64,000 bases of DNA. Origin: Segatella paludivivens DSM 17968 = JCM 13650 (GTDB taxonomy: Bacteria > Bacteroidota > Bacteroidia > Bacteroidales > Bacteroidaceae). This document shows, piece by piece, positions 18,561 through 26,953 of the stretch. Every line of letters begins with the position of its first letter. The first letter of the stretch is position 1. The stretch is from the NCBI RefSeq assembly GCF_000373185.1, contig NZ_KB890639.1, positions 1 to 64,000 on the forward strand, given 5' to 3'. The notes below the pieces were generated by a model, which saw nothing but the letters and a program-made list of their open reading frames with translations, was not told where the DNA came from and searched no databases. The translations under genes were made by a program, and so were the position numbers.

Positions 18561-19122
18561 TCAATACATTCAAATTAATTTATTATGATTTTACATGTGT
18601 TATTCGTTGATATTAAAGGTAATTACTCAATGCTATATTTATAAAGTATCATGATAGAATTTCTAATAAATCAATATAGCTTTTAAATTGATTTAAATAA
18701 ACATTTACATTTTATCAAAAGTAAATATTATTAATATTAAGTAAATATATTTCCAATATTATTTTATTATAAGCATATTCATTTGCACACTAAATTAAGT
18801 ATAACATCTTGTTTTATCATAGAAATTAGCTAAAATTGAATGTAGGATACATGTAGGTTTTCGATTATCATACATTAGTTAACAGACTATCAAATAGTTA
18901 TTTACAAAAAAACATGTAGGTATGTATGTTTTTAAAACATTTATTTATTTTTTCTATTATATGAACTATAACAAAATATAAAGGTAATAAAAAAATCACT
19001 AAAAATTAAGTTAGTTATATTATTATGTTTTACTATTTTTTCTGTGATTGTCTTTGTTAAATACAAAGTAATAATTAACTTAGCAAAAAATAAAGTATCA
19101 TTGATTAAATCCATTCAAAAAT

Positions 19123-19614
19123 ATGACGATAACAAAGGCAAAATATAATGATTTAGAAATAATTATATCTATATACGATTATGCTCGCAACTTTATGGCA
19201 AACAACGGAAATCCAAATCAATGGATAGATGGCTATCCCTCACGTGAAATTATAGCAAAAGACATTAGTAATGATAGTTTTTATGTTTGCAAAAATGAAG
19301 AAGGAAATATTGTAGGTGCATTTACTTTTATTATAGGCAATGATCCTACTTACGAAAAAATATATAGCGGAAAATGGTTGAATGATAAACCTTACGGTGT
19401 TATTCACAGACTTGTATCAAATGGAACGACTCACGGTATTACAAAAACTTGTATAAAATGGTGCTTAAAACAAATTCAGAATATTCGCATAGATACTCAT
19501 GCTGATAATAAAATTATGCAAAGTTTAATGCTTAAAAATGAATTTAAATATTGCGGAATAATACATACACACAATGGAACAGAAAGACTTGCGTTTCAAA
19601 TAGCTGAGGGATAA
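19123..19614 (+). CDS. GNAT family N-acetyltransferase
   Basis: 163 residues. Typical Gcn5-fold pattern: MTITKAKYNDLEIIISIYDYARNFMANNGNPNQW at the N-terminus (the helix pair found in a Firmicutes/Bacteroidetes GNAT subgroup), a strand segment NIVGAFTFIIGND, YGVIHRLVSNG, and the C-terminal IRIDTHADNKIMQSLMLKNEFKYCGIIH, which corresponds to acetyl-CoA-binding motif A/B regions though the Q/R-x-x-G-x-G/A loop is degenerate. Substrate unknown. It stands alone, after the gene-free repeat region and about 100 bp before the sirtuin; an acetylase next to a deacylase is suggestive but not proof of a pair. Confidence 0.8.
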   Translation: MTITKAKYNDLEIIISIYDYARNFMANNGNPNQWIDGYPSREIIAKDISNDSFYVCKNEEGNIVGAFTFIIGNDPTYEKIYSGKWLNDKPYGVIHRLVSNGTTHGITKTCIKWCLKQIQNIRIDTHADNKIMQSLMLKNEFKYCGIIHTHNGTERLAFQIAEG

Positions 19615-19673
19615 TATATATTATTAATTTAAAATTATTCTCTTTCTGAATATTTTAATACAAAAAAAATATG

Positions 19674-19681
19674 TATGTTTG
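19674..19681 (+). promoter_or_regulatory. -7 box TATGTTTG before the sirtuin gene
   Basis: Perfect TAnnTTTG, 29 bp before the ATG at 19711. No clear -33 element. Confidence 0.45.
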
Positions 19682-19710
19682 CATTGCATAAATTTTAAAG
19701 CTTATTCGCT

Positions 19711-20406
19711 ATGAAGAAAATAGTATTTCTTACAGGCGCCGGAATGTCGGTGGAAAGTGGTTTCAAAACTTTTAGAGGTAATGATGGATTATGGGAAAAT
19801 TATCCTGTAGAACAAGTTGCTTCGCATGAAGGATGGGAAAAAGACCCAACTCTTGTAACCAACTTCTATAATATGCTTCGACGTAAATTATGGGATGCAC
19901 AGCCAAACGATGGACATAAACTGATAAAAGAACTTGAAAAAGAATACGACGTAACTGTTATCACTCAAAATGTAGATAACCTTCATGAGAAAGCCGGTTC
20001 TTCAAAAGTTATTCATCTGCATGGAGACCTTACCAAAGTTTGTTCTAGTATAAATCCATATAACTCTAAATACATTCAACAATTGACTCCTGAACATAGC
20101 CACGTGAATCCAGGAACAAAAGCTGGTGACGGAAGTTTACTACGACCTTTTATTGTTTTCTTTGGCGAAAGTGTACCAATGATAGAACCTGCGGCTCAAG
20201 AAACACAAAAGGCTGATATATTCGTTATTATCGGTACAAGTCTTAATGTTTATCCAGCAGCAGGACTAATACAATACTGTAATCCTGGAATACCTATATA
20301 TTTGATAGATCCAAGTTCCGTTAAAACAGATAACTATCGTAATATAAAACACATTGAAATGGGTGCTAGCAACGGAATGAAAGAATTGATGAAAGAACTT
20401 AAATAA
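19711..20406 (+). CDS. sirtuin-type NAD-dependent protein deacylase lacking zinc cysteines
   Basis: 231 residues. The Rossmann NAD site is seen in FLTGAGMSVESGFKTFRG at 6-23, TQNVDNLHEKAG at 85-96, the catalytic His104 in HLHGDL, and the ribose-binding IGTSLNVYPAAGL at 174-186. Normal sirtuins have four zinc cysteines in the small domain; here the corresponding stretch (111-146) contains only Cys111, so the zinc ribbon is missing. In the acyl-lysine pocket, Tyr53 is kept but the Arg two or three residues on, used for succinyl groups by CobB/SIRT5, is Leu56. Such zinc-less forms are uncommon; the fold may be stabilised otherwise. Function inferred as deacylase. Confidence 0.88.
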   Translation: MKKIVFLTGAGMSVESGFKTFRGNDGLWENYPVEQVASHEGWEKDPTLVTNFYNMLRRKLWDAQPNDGHKLIKELEKEYDVTVITQNVDNLHEKAGSSKVIHLHGDLTKVCSSINPYNSKYIQQLTPEHSHVNPGTKAGDGSLLRPFIVFFGESVPMIEPAAQETQKADIFVIIGTSLNVYPAAGLIQYCNPGIPIYLIDPSSVKTDNYRNIKHIEMGASNGMKELMKELK

Positions 20407-20428
20407 TAAAAAAACATCACTATAAAAG

Positions 20429-20462
20429 TAATGGAGGATAAATATTAATTTATCCTCCATTA
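20429..20462. terminator. bidirectional terminator between sirtuin and nadA
   Basis: Perfect 15-bp arms TAATGGAGGATAAAT (20429-20443) and its complement (20448-20462), loop ATTA, between convergent genes. Confidence 0.85.
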
Positions 20463-20466
20463 TCAT

Positions 20467-21474
20467 TTAACTCAGACTAAGCATCTTTTCAATAGGCTTA
20501 ACTGCGTCTTTTGCTATTTTAGAATCGACCACAACTTCCGGCCAACCATATTTTAGCGTATTATATATCTTTTCAAGACTATTTTTCTTCATATACTCAC
20601 ATTCATTACAACTGCATCCTAAGCCTCCCTCAGACACTTCTGGTGGAACTGGATAGAATGTTGCATCAGGACACGTACGTTCCAACTCGTGAAGAATACC
20701 AGCCTCTGTGGCTATAATATACTCATGTTTACCATTAGCCTGAGCATAATTCAACATTGTGGCAGTAGAACCCTTAATATCAGCAATAGCTAGAATAGGA
20801 GCTTTACATTCAAGATGTGCCATTACAATTGCGTCAGGATGTTCTTTCTTAAGCTTTATAATCTCCTCTACAGAGAATTTTTCGTGTACATGGCATCCAC
20901 CATTCCACAACAACATGTTACGACCTGTAACGCTGTTTATATAATTTCCCAAATTGTAATCAGGACCGAATATAAGTTTTTCATCTTCTGGAAAACTGTC
21001 TATTACCTTTTTTGCATTTCCACTAGTAACAACACAATCAGTAAGAGCTTTTACTGCAGCTGTTGTATTTACATAACTTATAACCTTATATCCAGGATGC
21101 TCCTCCTTATATTTCTTTAGGTCTTCAGCTTTGCAGCTATCAGCAAGAGAACAACCAGCAGTGAGATCAGGACACAACACTATTTTGTCTTCACTCAAAA
21201 GTTTGCACGTTTCAGCCATGAAGTGAACACCACACATAACCATAACCTTAGCATCAGTCTCTGCAGCCTTACGTGCTAAAGCCAGAGAGTCGCCAACGAA
21301 ATCAGCAATATCCTGTATATCACCAATTGTATAATAGTGGGCAAGAATAATAGCATCTTTCTCTTTACACATTCTGCGTATCTCAGCTTTAAGATCAATA
21401 GACTTGTCAATAGGTTCGTCTACATATCCCTTATCTATCCATTCTTTCTTTACCATATTTGTTTTATCTTTCAT
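20467..21474 (-). CDS. nadA: quinolinate synthase
   Basis: 335 residues. NadA condenses iminoaspartate with dihydroxyacetone phosphate to quinolinate for NAD synthesis, using a [4Fe-4S] cluster held by three cysteines. Seen: AHYYTIGDIQDIADFVGDS at 45-63, Cys81 in MCGVHFMAET, Cys223 in HLECKAPILAIAD, and the C-terminal CSCNECEYM group at 287-294 that supplies the third ligand. No nadB or nadC is adjacent. The gene borders the origin candidate at its 5' side, so its promoter lies within or beside oriC. Motifs are complete; assignment is safe. Confidence 0.96.
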   Translation of the reverse strand: MKDKTNMVKKEWIDKGYVDEPIDKSIDLKAEIRRMCKEKDAIILAHYYTIGDIQDIADFVGDSLALARKAAETDAKVMVMCGVHFMAETCKLLSEDKIVLCPDLTAGCSLADSCKAEDLKKYKEEHPGYKVISYVNTTAAVKALTDCVVTSGNAKKVIDSFPEDEKLIFGPDYNLGNYINSVTGRNMLLWNGGCHVHEKFSVEEIIKLKKEHPDAIVMAHLECKAPILAIADIKGSTATMLNYAQANGKHEYIIATEAGILHELERTCPDATFYPVPPEVSEGGLGCSCNECEYMKKNSLEKIYNTLKYGWPEVVVDSKIAKDAVKPIEKMLSLS

Positions 21475-21573
21475 ACAGTGTTTTAATTTTTAAACAGATT
21501 AATTCACACTATATTATTATTATATTATTTATTTTTCTATTTAATAAAAAGAAATAAGAGTAGTATGATGTGG

Positions 21574-21902
21574 TGTTGATAAGTTGATAAAATGATATTC
21601 AAATATTTGCTTTTTCTATTATCAACGTTTGTCTATCACTTATGCACACATACAACTTATAATTTCTTCTTGAATATCAGAAAGATAGAGAGTTATCCAC
21701 AATTCTGGTATTTTCTGCAAAGTTAATAAGTTTATATCTTTTTCTGTGATTTTTTAGTGGAAAACTTCGTAAAAAGTATTTCAAAACTATGTGGATATCC
21801 ACAATATGAAGGGGGTGTATATTAGTGTGTGGATATCTACATAGTTATTAGTTTGCTTATACAGTAGTTTTCAACATGGTTATCAACACTTTTTGTGGAT
21901 AA
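21574..21902. other. oriC: candidate chromosomal replication origin (DnaA box cluster)
   Basis: Perfect TTATNCACA boxes: TTATGCACA at 21640-21648 (+), TTATCCACA at 21693-21701 (+) and its complement TGTGGATAA at 21894-21902 (-). One-mismatch copies: TGTTGATAA at 21574, TTATCAACG-like at 21619, TTATCAACA at 21880, and TGTGGATAT at 21828. A 14-bp perfect palindrome TGTGGATATCCACA at 21790-21803 holds two overlapping boxes. Density in about 330 bp of AT-rich DNA without a gene is characteristic of oriC. dnaA is not adjacent, which is common in Bacteroidota. Confidence 0.75.
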
Positions 21903-21948
21903 CTTTTTTGATGAAAATGAGGATTTAATAAAAAAAACAATTAAATAT

Positions 21949-21978
21949 TTTGTATTTAAAATAAAAGTTGTACCTTTG
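21949..21978 (+). promoter_or_regulatory. promoter of tRNA-Leu, TTTG-N18-TACCTTTG
   Basis: -33 TTTG at 21949-21952 and -7 TACCTTTG at 21971-21978, ending 11 bp before the mature tRNA 5' end. Confidence 0.75.
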
Positions 21979-21989
21979 CACTCGCAAAA

Positions 21990-22074
21990 GCGCCCGTGGC
22001 GAAATTGGTAGACGCGCTAGACTTAGGATCTAGTAGTTCACGCTGTGTAGGTTCGAGTCCTATCGGGCGCACCA
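21990..22074 (+). tRNA. tRNA-Leu (anticodon UAG)
   Basis: Acceptor arms GCGCCCG and CGGGCGC with discriminator A and an encoded CCA end. The anticodon stem is CTAGA/TCTAG with loop CTTAGGA, so anticodon TAG. A long class II variable arm (TAGTTCACGCTGTG) and the T-arm GTAGG-TTCGAGT-CCTAT are present. It lies immediately beside the oriC candidate and is followed by a strong terminator. Confidence 0.96.
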
Positions 22075-22078
22075 CTTT

Positions 22079-22119
22079 AAAGAGCTAAATAGTTTATTAA
22101 CTGTTTAGCTCTTTTTTTT
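22079..22119 (+). terminator. terminator after tRNA-Leu
   Basis: AAGAGCTAAA pairs with TTTAGCTCTT across a 14-nt loop, followed by eight T. Confidence 0.9.
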
Positions 22120-22357
22120 GTATAGTAATATAATGTATTTCTACTCTATTATAGATTAAATAATGAATGCTAATAGCATAGAAAATAAATGCACATTACA
22201 CCATTTTGCTAATGTCAGCTAAATGGGGCTGAATAAAATCACGGTATTAGTATATAAATAACAATTCCATTGGTAGAATTTAATATTCACTGATTTAATT
22301 CCGCCAATGGATTGCATTCATATTTATAGAAAGTTTTATCGCTTATGGGTTGAAATT

Positions 22358-23137
22358 TTATTTTTTACTCATTTTATTATGCTCATTATTTTTTTGAGTA
22401 GTTGAAGATTTCTTTATAGGAAGGTCTTTTACAACAGTGGCCTTAAGTATCTTTATATCATTAATAGGGCGATTATTATTGTCTTTCTCTACATTTTGTA
22501 TTTTATCTACTACATCCAATCCATCCACTACTTCACCAAATACAGTGTATAGTCCGTCAAGATGTGGAGCACCACCAATTGTCTGATAATCGTTTTTAAT
22601 TTTGTCATTAAAGAATATTGTTCCTCCTGATTTCTCTGTAAGTTCGTTAAGCTTTGTTTCAAGCATTTTTGGACCGAAAGTTTTTCCTGTTACTATATAA
22701 AATTGGCATGAAGATGATGCATGATCTTTTGCATTTTCTTCTTGGGCTGCTGCCACAGCACCACGTTTATGATAGTATTGAGGAAACCTTATTTCAGCAG
22801 GAATTGTATAATCTAGGGATACATTGCCTAACAATTGTCCAGAGACTGCTGTTTTACTTGATGGATCACCAGCTTGAACCATAAAGTTAGGTATTACGCG
22901 ATGGAATAAAATTCCATTATAAAACCCTTCTTTTACTAGTTTAAGAAAGTTGTCTCTATGCTTAGGTGTTTCATTGTATAAGGCAATTTTAATATTTCCC
23001 AAAGATGTTTCTATAGAAACTATACATCTGTCATCCACAGACTTTGCTATCGAATCCAGATTATTATTTTGTGCAAACATTGGTAGCGATAATATTGCAA
23101 ACAAAACAGAAAATAAAATTTTATTTTTCATTGTCAT
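22358..23137 (-). CDS. secreted cyclophilin-type peptidyl-prolyl isomerase
   Basis: 259 residues; MKNKILFSV at the third codon may be the real start. Signal peptide ends PMFAQ. The cyclophilin core runs from VSIETSLGNIKIALYNETPKHRDNFLKLV through GILFHRVIPNFMVQAGDPSS (the catalytic Arg in FHR and the Phe/Gln pair) to DGLYTVFGEVVDGLDVVDKI. A spacer of about 40 residues rich in Lys and Glu (KTFGPKMLETKLNELTEKSGG) is inserted near the middle, as in Bacteroidales periplasmic cyclophilins. It helps fold proteins in the periplasm or at the outer membrane. The C-terminal tail is Lys/Ser/Asn-rich. Confidence 0.9.
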   Translation of the reverse strand: MTMKNKILFSVLFAILSLPMFAQNNNLDSIAKSVDDRCIVSIETSLGNIKIALYNETPKHRDNFLKLVKEGFYNGILFHRVIPNFMVQAGDPSSKTAVSGQLLGNVSLDYTIPAEIRFPQYYHKRGAVAAAQEENAKDHASSSCQFYIVTGKTFGPKMLETKLNELTEKSGGTIFFNDKIKNDYQTIGGAPHLDGLYTVFGEVVDGLDVVDKIQNVEKDNNNRPINDIKILKATVVKDLPIKKSSTTQKNNEHNKMSKK

Positions 23138-23194
23138 ATATATGTAGGTGATAATTTATAGACTAATATCCGCAAGCGGATAGATTGATATTTT

Positions 23195-23944
23195 TTATAA
23201 AACGTAATTCCATTCTTCATTTGAATCATCAATACTGAAACCTTCATATTCAAATGATTTTAGTTCATCTATATTGGTAATTCTATTTTTAATGATGTAG
23301 CGTGCCATTGCTCCACGACACATTTTAGTATAAATGACAATAGTCTTTAGTTTACCGTCTTTAATAACTTTAAAACTAGGAGTGATAACTTTTACTTCAC
23401 TTTTTACACGTTTCCAATCAAACAAATTACGCATTTCGTCGCTAGCTAAGTAGATAAGAATACCATCATCAGCTTTGATTTTATTGATAAACCAGTCTGT
23501 TAGAATTGGCTTCCAAAAATCAAATATTGACTTTGAATTATGATTGGAAAGAATAACATTACCTTCCAAGCGATATTTATTAATCATGTCAAGCGGACGC
23601 AGAATGCCATATAAAAAAGAACTAATCATAAGATGATCATTGGCATATCGTAATTCGCTGTCTGAAAGAGTTTCGGGAGCAAGTCTCTGGTAAACCATTC
23701 CATCATAGCAAAATGCTGCAGGTTGACGGATACTGTTATCATGGAAAGAACGAAAACGTTTCCAGTTTTCTAAAGCCATATCTCGGTTTATATGCAACAT
23801 CTCACCTAATTCTTCAACAGAATAATTCAACATCTGCATTGCATTGTCATTGGCTTGACTTTGAAATGTAGGTTCAGTTGCAAATGAAATATCAGATGGA
23901 GCACATCCGGTCATTATTTTAGCACAGCCTATCAGTATCTGCAT
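23195..23944 (-). CDS. yaaA: YaaA/UPF0246 family peroxide stress protein
   Basis: 249 residues, the family length. Recognised segments are QLMNYS-like ELGEMLHINRDMALENWKRFRSF, AAFCYDGMVYQRLAPETLSD, the conserved LYGILRPLDMINKYRLEG, and MCRGAMARYIIKNRI near the C-terminus (K-x-x-R-G of the family). YaaA in E. coli limits DNA damage after peroxide by lowering free iron, and binds DNA in a helix-hairpin-helix-like fold. A TATATTTG -7 box lies upstream at 23967-23974. Context gives no further hint. Confidence 0.93.
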   Translation of the reverse strand: MQILIGCAKIMTGCAPSDISFATEPTFQSQANDNAMQMLNYSVEELGEMLHINRDMALENWKRFRSFHDNSIRQPAAFCYDGMVYQRLAPETLSDSELRYANDHLMISSFLYGILRPLDMINKYRLEGNVILSNHNSKSIFDFWKPILTDWFINKIKADDGILIYLASDEMRNLFDWKRVKSEVKVITPSFKVIKDGKLKTIVIYTKMCRGAMARYIIKNRITNIDELKSFEYEGFSIDDSNEEWNYVL

Positions 23945-24062
23945 ATATTCTAATATTAATATTTTGCAAATATAGTGATTTCACTTTATAAAACAAATGA
24001 ATATTATAAAGTATGTGCTTATAATGATAAATTAAGTAATTACTTAATTGTAATAAAATAAA

Positions 24063-24103
24063 AAAGGGGAAAGTGTAATATATATTATACACAATCCCCT
24101 TAC
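24063..24103. terminator. terminator after aspA
   Basis: AAGGGG and CCCCTT arms (24064-24069, 24096-24101) with an inner GTGTA/TACAC pair form an imperfect hairpin downstream of aspA. Confidence 0.6.
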
Positions 24104-24127
24104 TTATTTGAGTTGATAATAGTTGAT

Positions 24128-25540
24128 CTACTTTAAAAACTTATGAGAAACAAGCATGTTTTTAGGATTCAATGCTTCGTCAAGCTTCTCCTGTGTCATT
24201 AATCCCTGTTCCAATACAATATCATATACAGAACGGTTTGTCTCAAGCGCTTCTTTGGCAACTTTTGTACAAGTCTTATAACCAATATAAGGATTAAGAG
24301 CTGTAACGATACCAATAGAATTCTTTACCATTTCATAGCAACGCTCTTTGTTGACAGTTATGCCAAGAACACATTCTTCTACAAGTGTGTCAATAGCATT
24401 ACTCAACCAAACCAAACTCTCAAACAATGACTCTGTAATAACAGGTTCCATTACATTAAGTTCCAACTGTCCAGCTTCTGCAGCGAAAGAAATGGTTGTG
24501 TCATTTCCAACAACCTTGAAACATACCTGATTTGTAACCTCTGGAATAACAGGGTTTACTTTTCCAGGCATGATAGATGAACCAGGAGCCTTTGGAGGAA
24601 GATTTATTTCATTCAGACCGCAACGTGGACCTGATGCCATAAGACGCAAGTCATTACAAATCTTTGAAAGTTTGATAGCTAAACGCTTCAATGCTGAAGA
24701 GTAGCTTACGTATGCACCTGTATCAGGAGTAGCTTCTACTAAGTCGGTAGCTGAAACAAAAGGTTCACCTGTAAGTTTGCTAAGATTAGCTGCACATAGT
24801 TTGGAAAATCCTGGGACTGCATTCAATCCTGTACCGATAGCTGTACCACCCATATTTATTTCATGAAGCAACTTCACGTTACGTTCAAGATTCAATATTT
24901 CCTCTTCAAGGTTGTTAGCATAAGCACTAAATTCCTGTCCGCTGGTCATTGGCACAGCATCCTGAAGTTGTGTACGTCCCATCTTGATGACATCCTTAAA
25001 CTCTTCACCCTTATAGCGGAAAGCACTGATAAGTCCAGTAAGGCTAGCAACAAGATTTTTATTCATTCTGATTATTGCCAATCTTATAGATGTAGGATAG
25101 ACATCATTTGTAGACTGTCCACAATTCACATGATCATTAGGATAGCAATATTGATACTCTCCCTTTTTATGTCCCATTATTTCAAGCGCACGGTTAGCAA
25201 TAACTTCGTTAGCATTCATATTTACAGATGTACCTGCCCCACCCTGCATCATGTCAATAGGGAAATTTTCGTGTAGTTTTCCGTCAATTAATTCCTGACA
25301 AGCCTTGCTGATTGCGCCAGATATTTCATCATTGATCACACCAAGCGAATGGTTAGTCTGGATAGCAGCCAATTTAACGTATGCTATTGCAATTACATAG
25401 TCAGGATAGTCACGCATCTTCTTACGTGAGATATGATAGTTGTTGATACCACGCTGTGTCTGTACACCATAGTATGCATCAACCGGAACCTTTAATTCAC
25501 CTAAGAGATCTGACTCTAATCTAAATTTTTCTTCTGCCAT
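24128..25540 (-). CDS. aspA: aspartate ammonia-lyase
   Basis: 470 residues. Fumarase/aspartase superfamily. The signature GSSIMPGKVNP is at 320-330, with the catalytic Ser in the mobile loop. Further conserved blocks are GGAGTSVNMNANEVIANRA (~105-123), GRTQLQDAVPMTSGQEF and NEINLPPKAPGSSIMPGK. Reaction: aspartate to fumarate and ammonia. It has its own -7 box (TAATTTTG on the minus strand, 25613-25620), and a 7-bp inverted repeat lies in its leader. Downstream of porin, asparaginase and Dcu on the same strand, it completes an asparagine/aspartate utilisation set. Fumarase is excluded by the lack of fumarase-type residues in the signature context and by the operon. Confidence 0.95.
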   Translation of the reverse strand: MAEEKFRLESDLLGELKVPVDAYYGVQTQRGINNYHISRKKMRDYPDYVIAIAYVKLAAIQTNHSLGVINDEISGAISKACQELIDGKLHENFPIDMMQGGAGTSVNMNANEVIANRALEIMGHKKGEYQYCYPNDHVNCGQSTNDVYPTSIRLAIIRMNKNLVASLTGLISAFRYKGEEFKDVIKMGRTQLQDAVPMTSGQEFSAYANNLEEEILNLERNVKLLHEINMGGTAIGTGLNAVPGFSKLCAANLSKLTGEPFVSATDLVEATPDTGAYVSYSSALKRLAIKLSKICNDLRLMASGPRCGLNEINLPPKAPGSSIMPGKVNPVIPEVTNQVCFKVVGNDTTISFAAEAGQLELNVMEPVITESLFESLVWLSNAIDTLVEECVLGITVNKERCYEMVKNSIGIVTALNPYIGYKTCTKVAKEALETNRSVYDIVLEQGLMTQEKLDEALNPKNMLVSHKFLK

Positions 25541-25612
25541 AATATTGAGTTTATTTATTGTAGAGAGTCAACAATATCATTGAAATATGTCAACTCTCTG
25601 TTTGTTGTTGTG

Positions 25613-25620
25613 CAAAATTA
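25613..25620 (-). promoter_or_regulatory. -7 box TAATTTTG of aspA
   Basis: Perfect TAnnTTTG read on the minus strand, 73 bp before the aspA start. An inverted repeat AGAGAGT/ACTCTCT at 25562 and 25593 lies in the leader. Confidence 0.6.
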
Positions 25621-25661
25621 CACTTTAATTTTCAAATAAATCTTTTTACCTTATTATATTT

Positions 25662-26882
25662 TTAATATGCTTTAATTCTATACATGAAACCAATTTCTAT
25701 GCGATTTGTATTGTAATCTTTCAGACCACATTTATCGCTATAGTCATATTTGCGTCCTATATAAGAAAGGAATACGCGGAAGTCCTGATCTTTTATAGGA
25801 TAGTATTCTATACTTCCAATATAAGCAAATGACTTTCTATAGTCTTTGTATTTTTCTATCTTACTGACACTTGCGGTCTCATACATACCTTTTACCATCA
25901 GATTCCATTGTGGAGCGAATTGCCAATTAAGTTTTGTTATAAATGAATTGTAATGCACATCACTGAAGTACATGTTCTTATCAGCAACAGGTTGACCATC
26001 GCTTGTAGGCATAGACAGTTCGCTACTTGCAATCTTTAATCTGTCAAGAGCATCCCATGCACCCATATAGTCGAAATACCATTGAGTTTTTGGTAATGCT
26101 AACTGCTGTCCAAGTACAAGCATTCTTGAATATTTGTTCTTAGCCTCAGTCTGAGTACCCCATGACCAACGAGTATTGAAAAGTCCACCTGCAAAACTAC
26201 CATTCCAGTTTACTATATATGTAAGAGGACTATTAGCCTGTTCTAGAGTACGACTTGTTGTTCCGTCACTTTCAATAGACTTCGCGCCTACACCATATTC
26301 ATTAACAAGTTTACCATTATTGGCATTTGAAATTTCAACAGCAATTTCCTGAGAAGGAACAGGCTTATAAGAAGCCATAACACCAGCCATAAAGTTATCC
26401 ATATTGTCAACCATATCAGAATACTGATAGATATACATAGGATTCTCGTCAAATTCAAATCCACCCCATATCTGACACATCTTACCGGCTTGGAGACTTA
26501 CTTTGTTGTTGAACTTATATCCAACCATCATAATGTCTGTAGCCTTGGCAAAATTATCTTGACTCTTGGCGTCTGTAGCCTTATTCAATCTATGACGAAA
26601 GCGATAGAACAAGTGATCACCTAAATTACCTTTTATCTCAAGACGCAACTGCTTGTTGGCAAATCCTGTTGCCCAGTCCTGTCCGTCTACTTTCTCAGCT
26701 TTAAAGCTATAAGCATAGTTGAGATATAAGTTGAATGCATCATTTTTCTTTTCCAAATTCAGCACTTTTTCTGCAAGCGATTTATAATTACCATCATTGC
26801 CGCCCATACCAGTATTTTCTCCTTGTGCGCTTACTGTTAATGTAGCAGCAAGTAACGCACTTATTATCAATATCTTCTTCAT
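25662..26882 (-). CDS. porin, OprO/OprP-like (phosphate-type or general porin)
   Basis: 406 residues, signal peptide ending TVSAQ. A short coiled segment (YKSLAEKVLNLEKKND, ~34-49) precedes a beta-barrel of amphipathic strands: LYLNYAYSFKAEK, LRLEIKGNLGDHLFYRFRHRLN, LQAGKMCQIWGGFEF and the terminal IEIGFMYRIKAY. The alternating pattern and coiled N-terminus match Bacteroidales phosphate-selective porin family members. It sits between aspA (121 bp) and asparaginase (71 bp) on the same strand, so it may let amino acids or C4-dicarboxylates across the outer membrane; the phosphate name should not be taken as its substrate. Confidence 0.8.
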   Translation of the reverse strand: MKKILIISALLAATLTVSAQGENTGMGGNDGNYKSLAEKVLNLEKKNDAFNLYLNYAYSFKAEKVDGQDWATGFANKQLRLEIKGNLGDHLFYRFRHRLNKATDAKSQDNFAKATDIMMVGYKFNNKVSLQAGKMCQIWGGFEFDENPMYIYQYSDMVDNMDNFMAGVMASYKPVPSQEIAVEISNANNGKLVNEYGVGAKSIESDGTTSRTLEQANSPLTYIVNWNGSFAGGLFNTRWSWGTQTEAKNKYSRMLVLGQQLALPKTQWYFDYMGAWDALDRLKIASSELSMPTSDGQPVADKNMYFSDVHYNSFITKLNWQFAPQWNLMVKGMYETASVSKIEKYKDYRKSFAYIGSIEYYPIKDQDFRVFLSYIGRKYDYSDKCGLKDYNTNRIEIGFMYRIKAY

Positions 26883-26953
26883 AGTTTTATTGATGCTTAA
26901 GTTTTAAAAAGTCTTTTCGTAAATTTTTTATGAGAGAACACATATAGTGAGCA

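Larger units (their letters stand above)
18127..19122. other. 996-bp gene-free AT-rich region with repeats
   Basis: After a terminator at 18143-18193 the region has no recognisable gene. It holds a cluster of TGTCAC/GTGACA repeats (18311-18401), two near-palindromes with GGGCC centres (18496-18516, 18540-18560), and TGTAGG repeats (18841-18928). The last part, up to the acetyltransferase start, is featureless AT-rich DNA. Confidence 0.6.
21475..21989. other. 515-bp AT-rich region containing the oriC candidate
   Basis: Between nadA and tRNA-Leu. It holds eight DnaA-like boxes at 21574-21902 and AT-rich stretches at both sides (21481-21560 and 21905-21965) that could serve as the unwinding element. 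No gene is seen. Confidence 0.75.
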
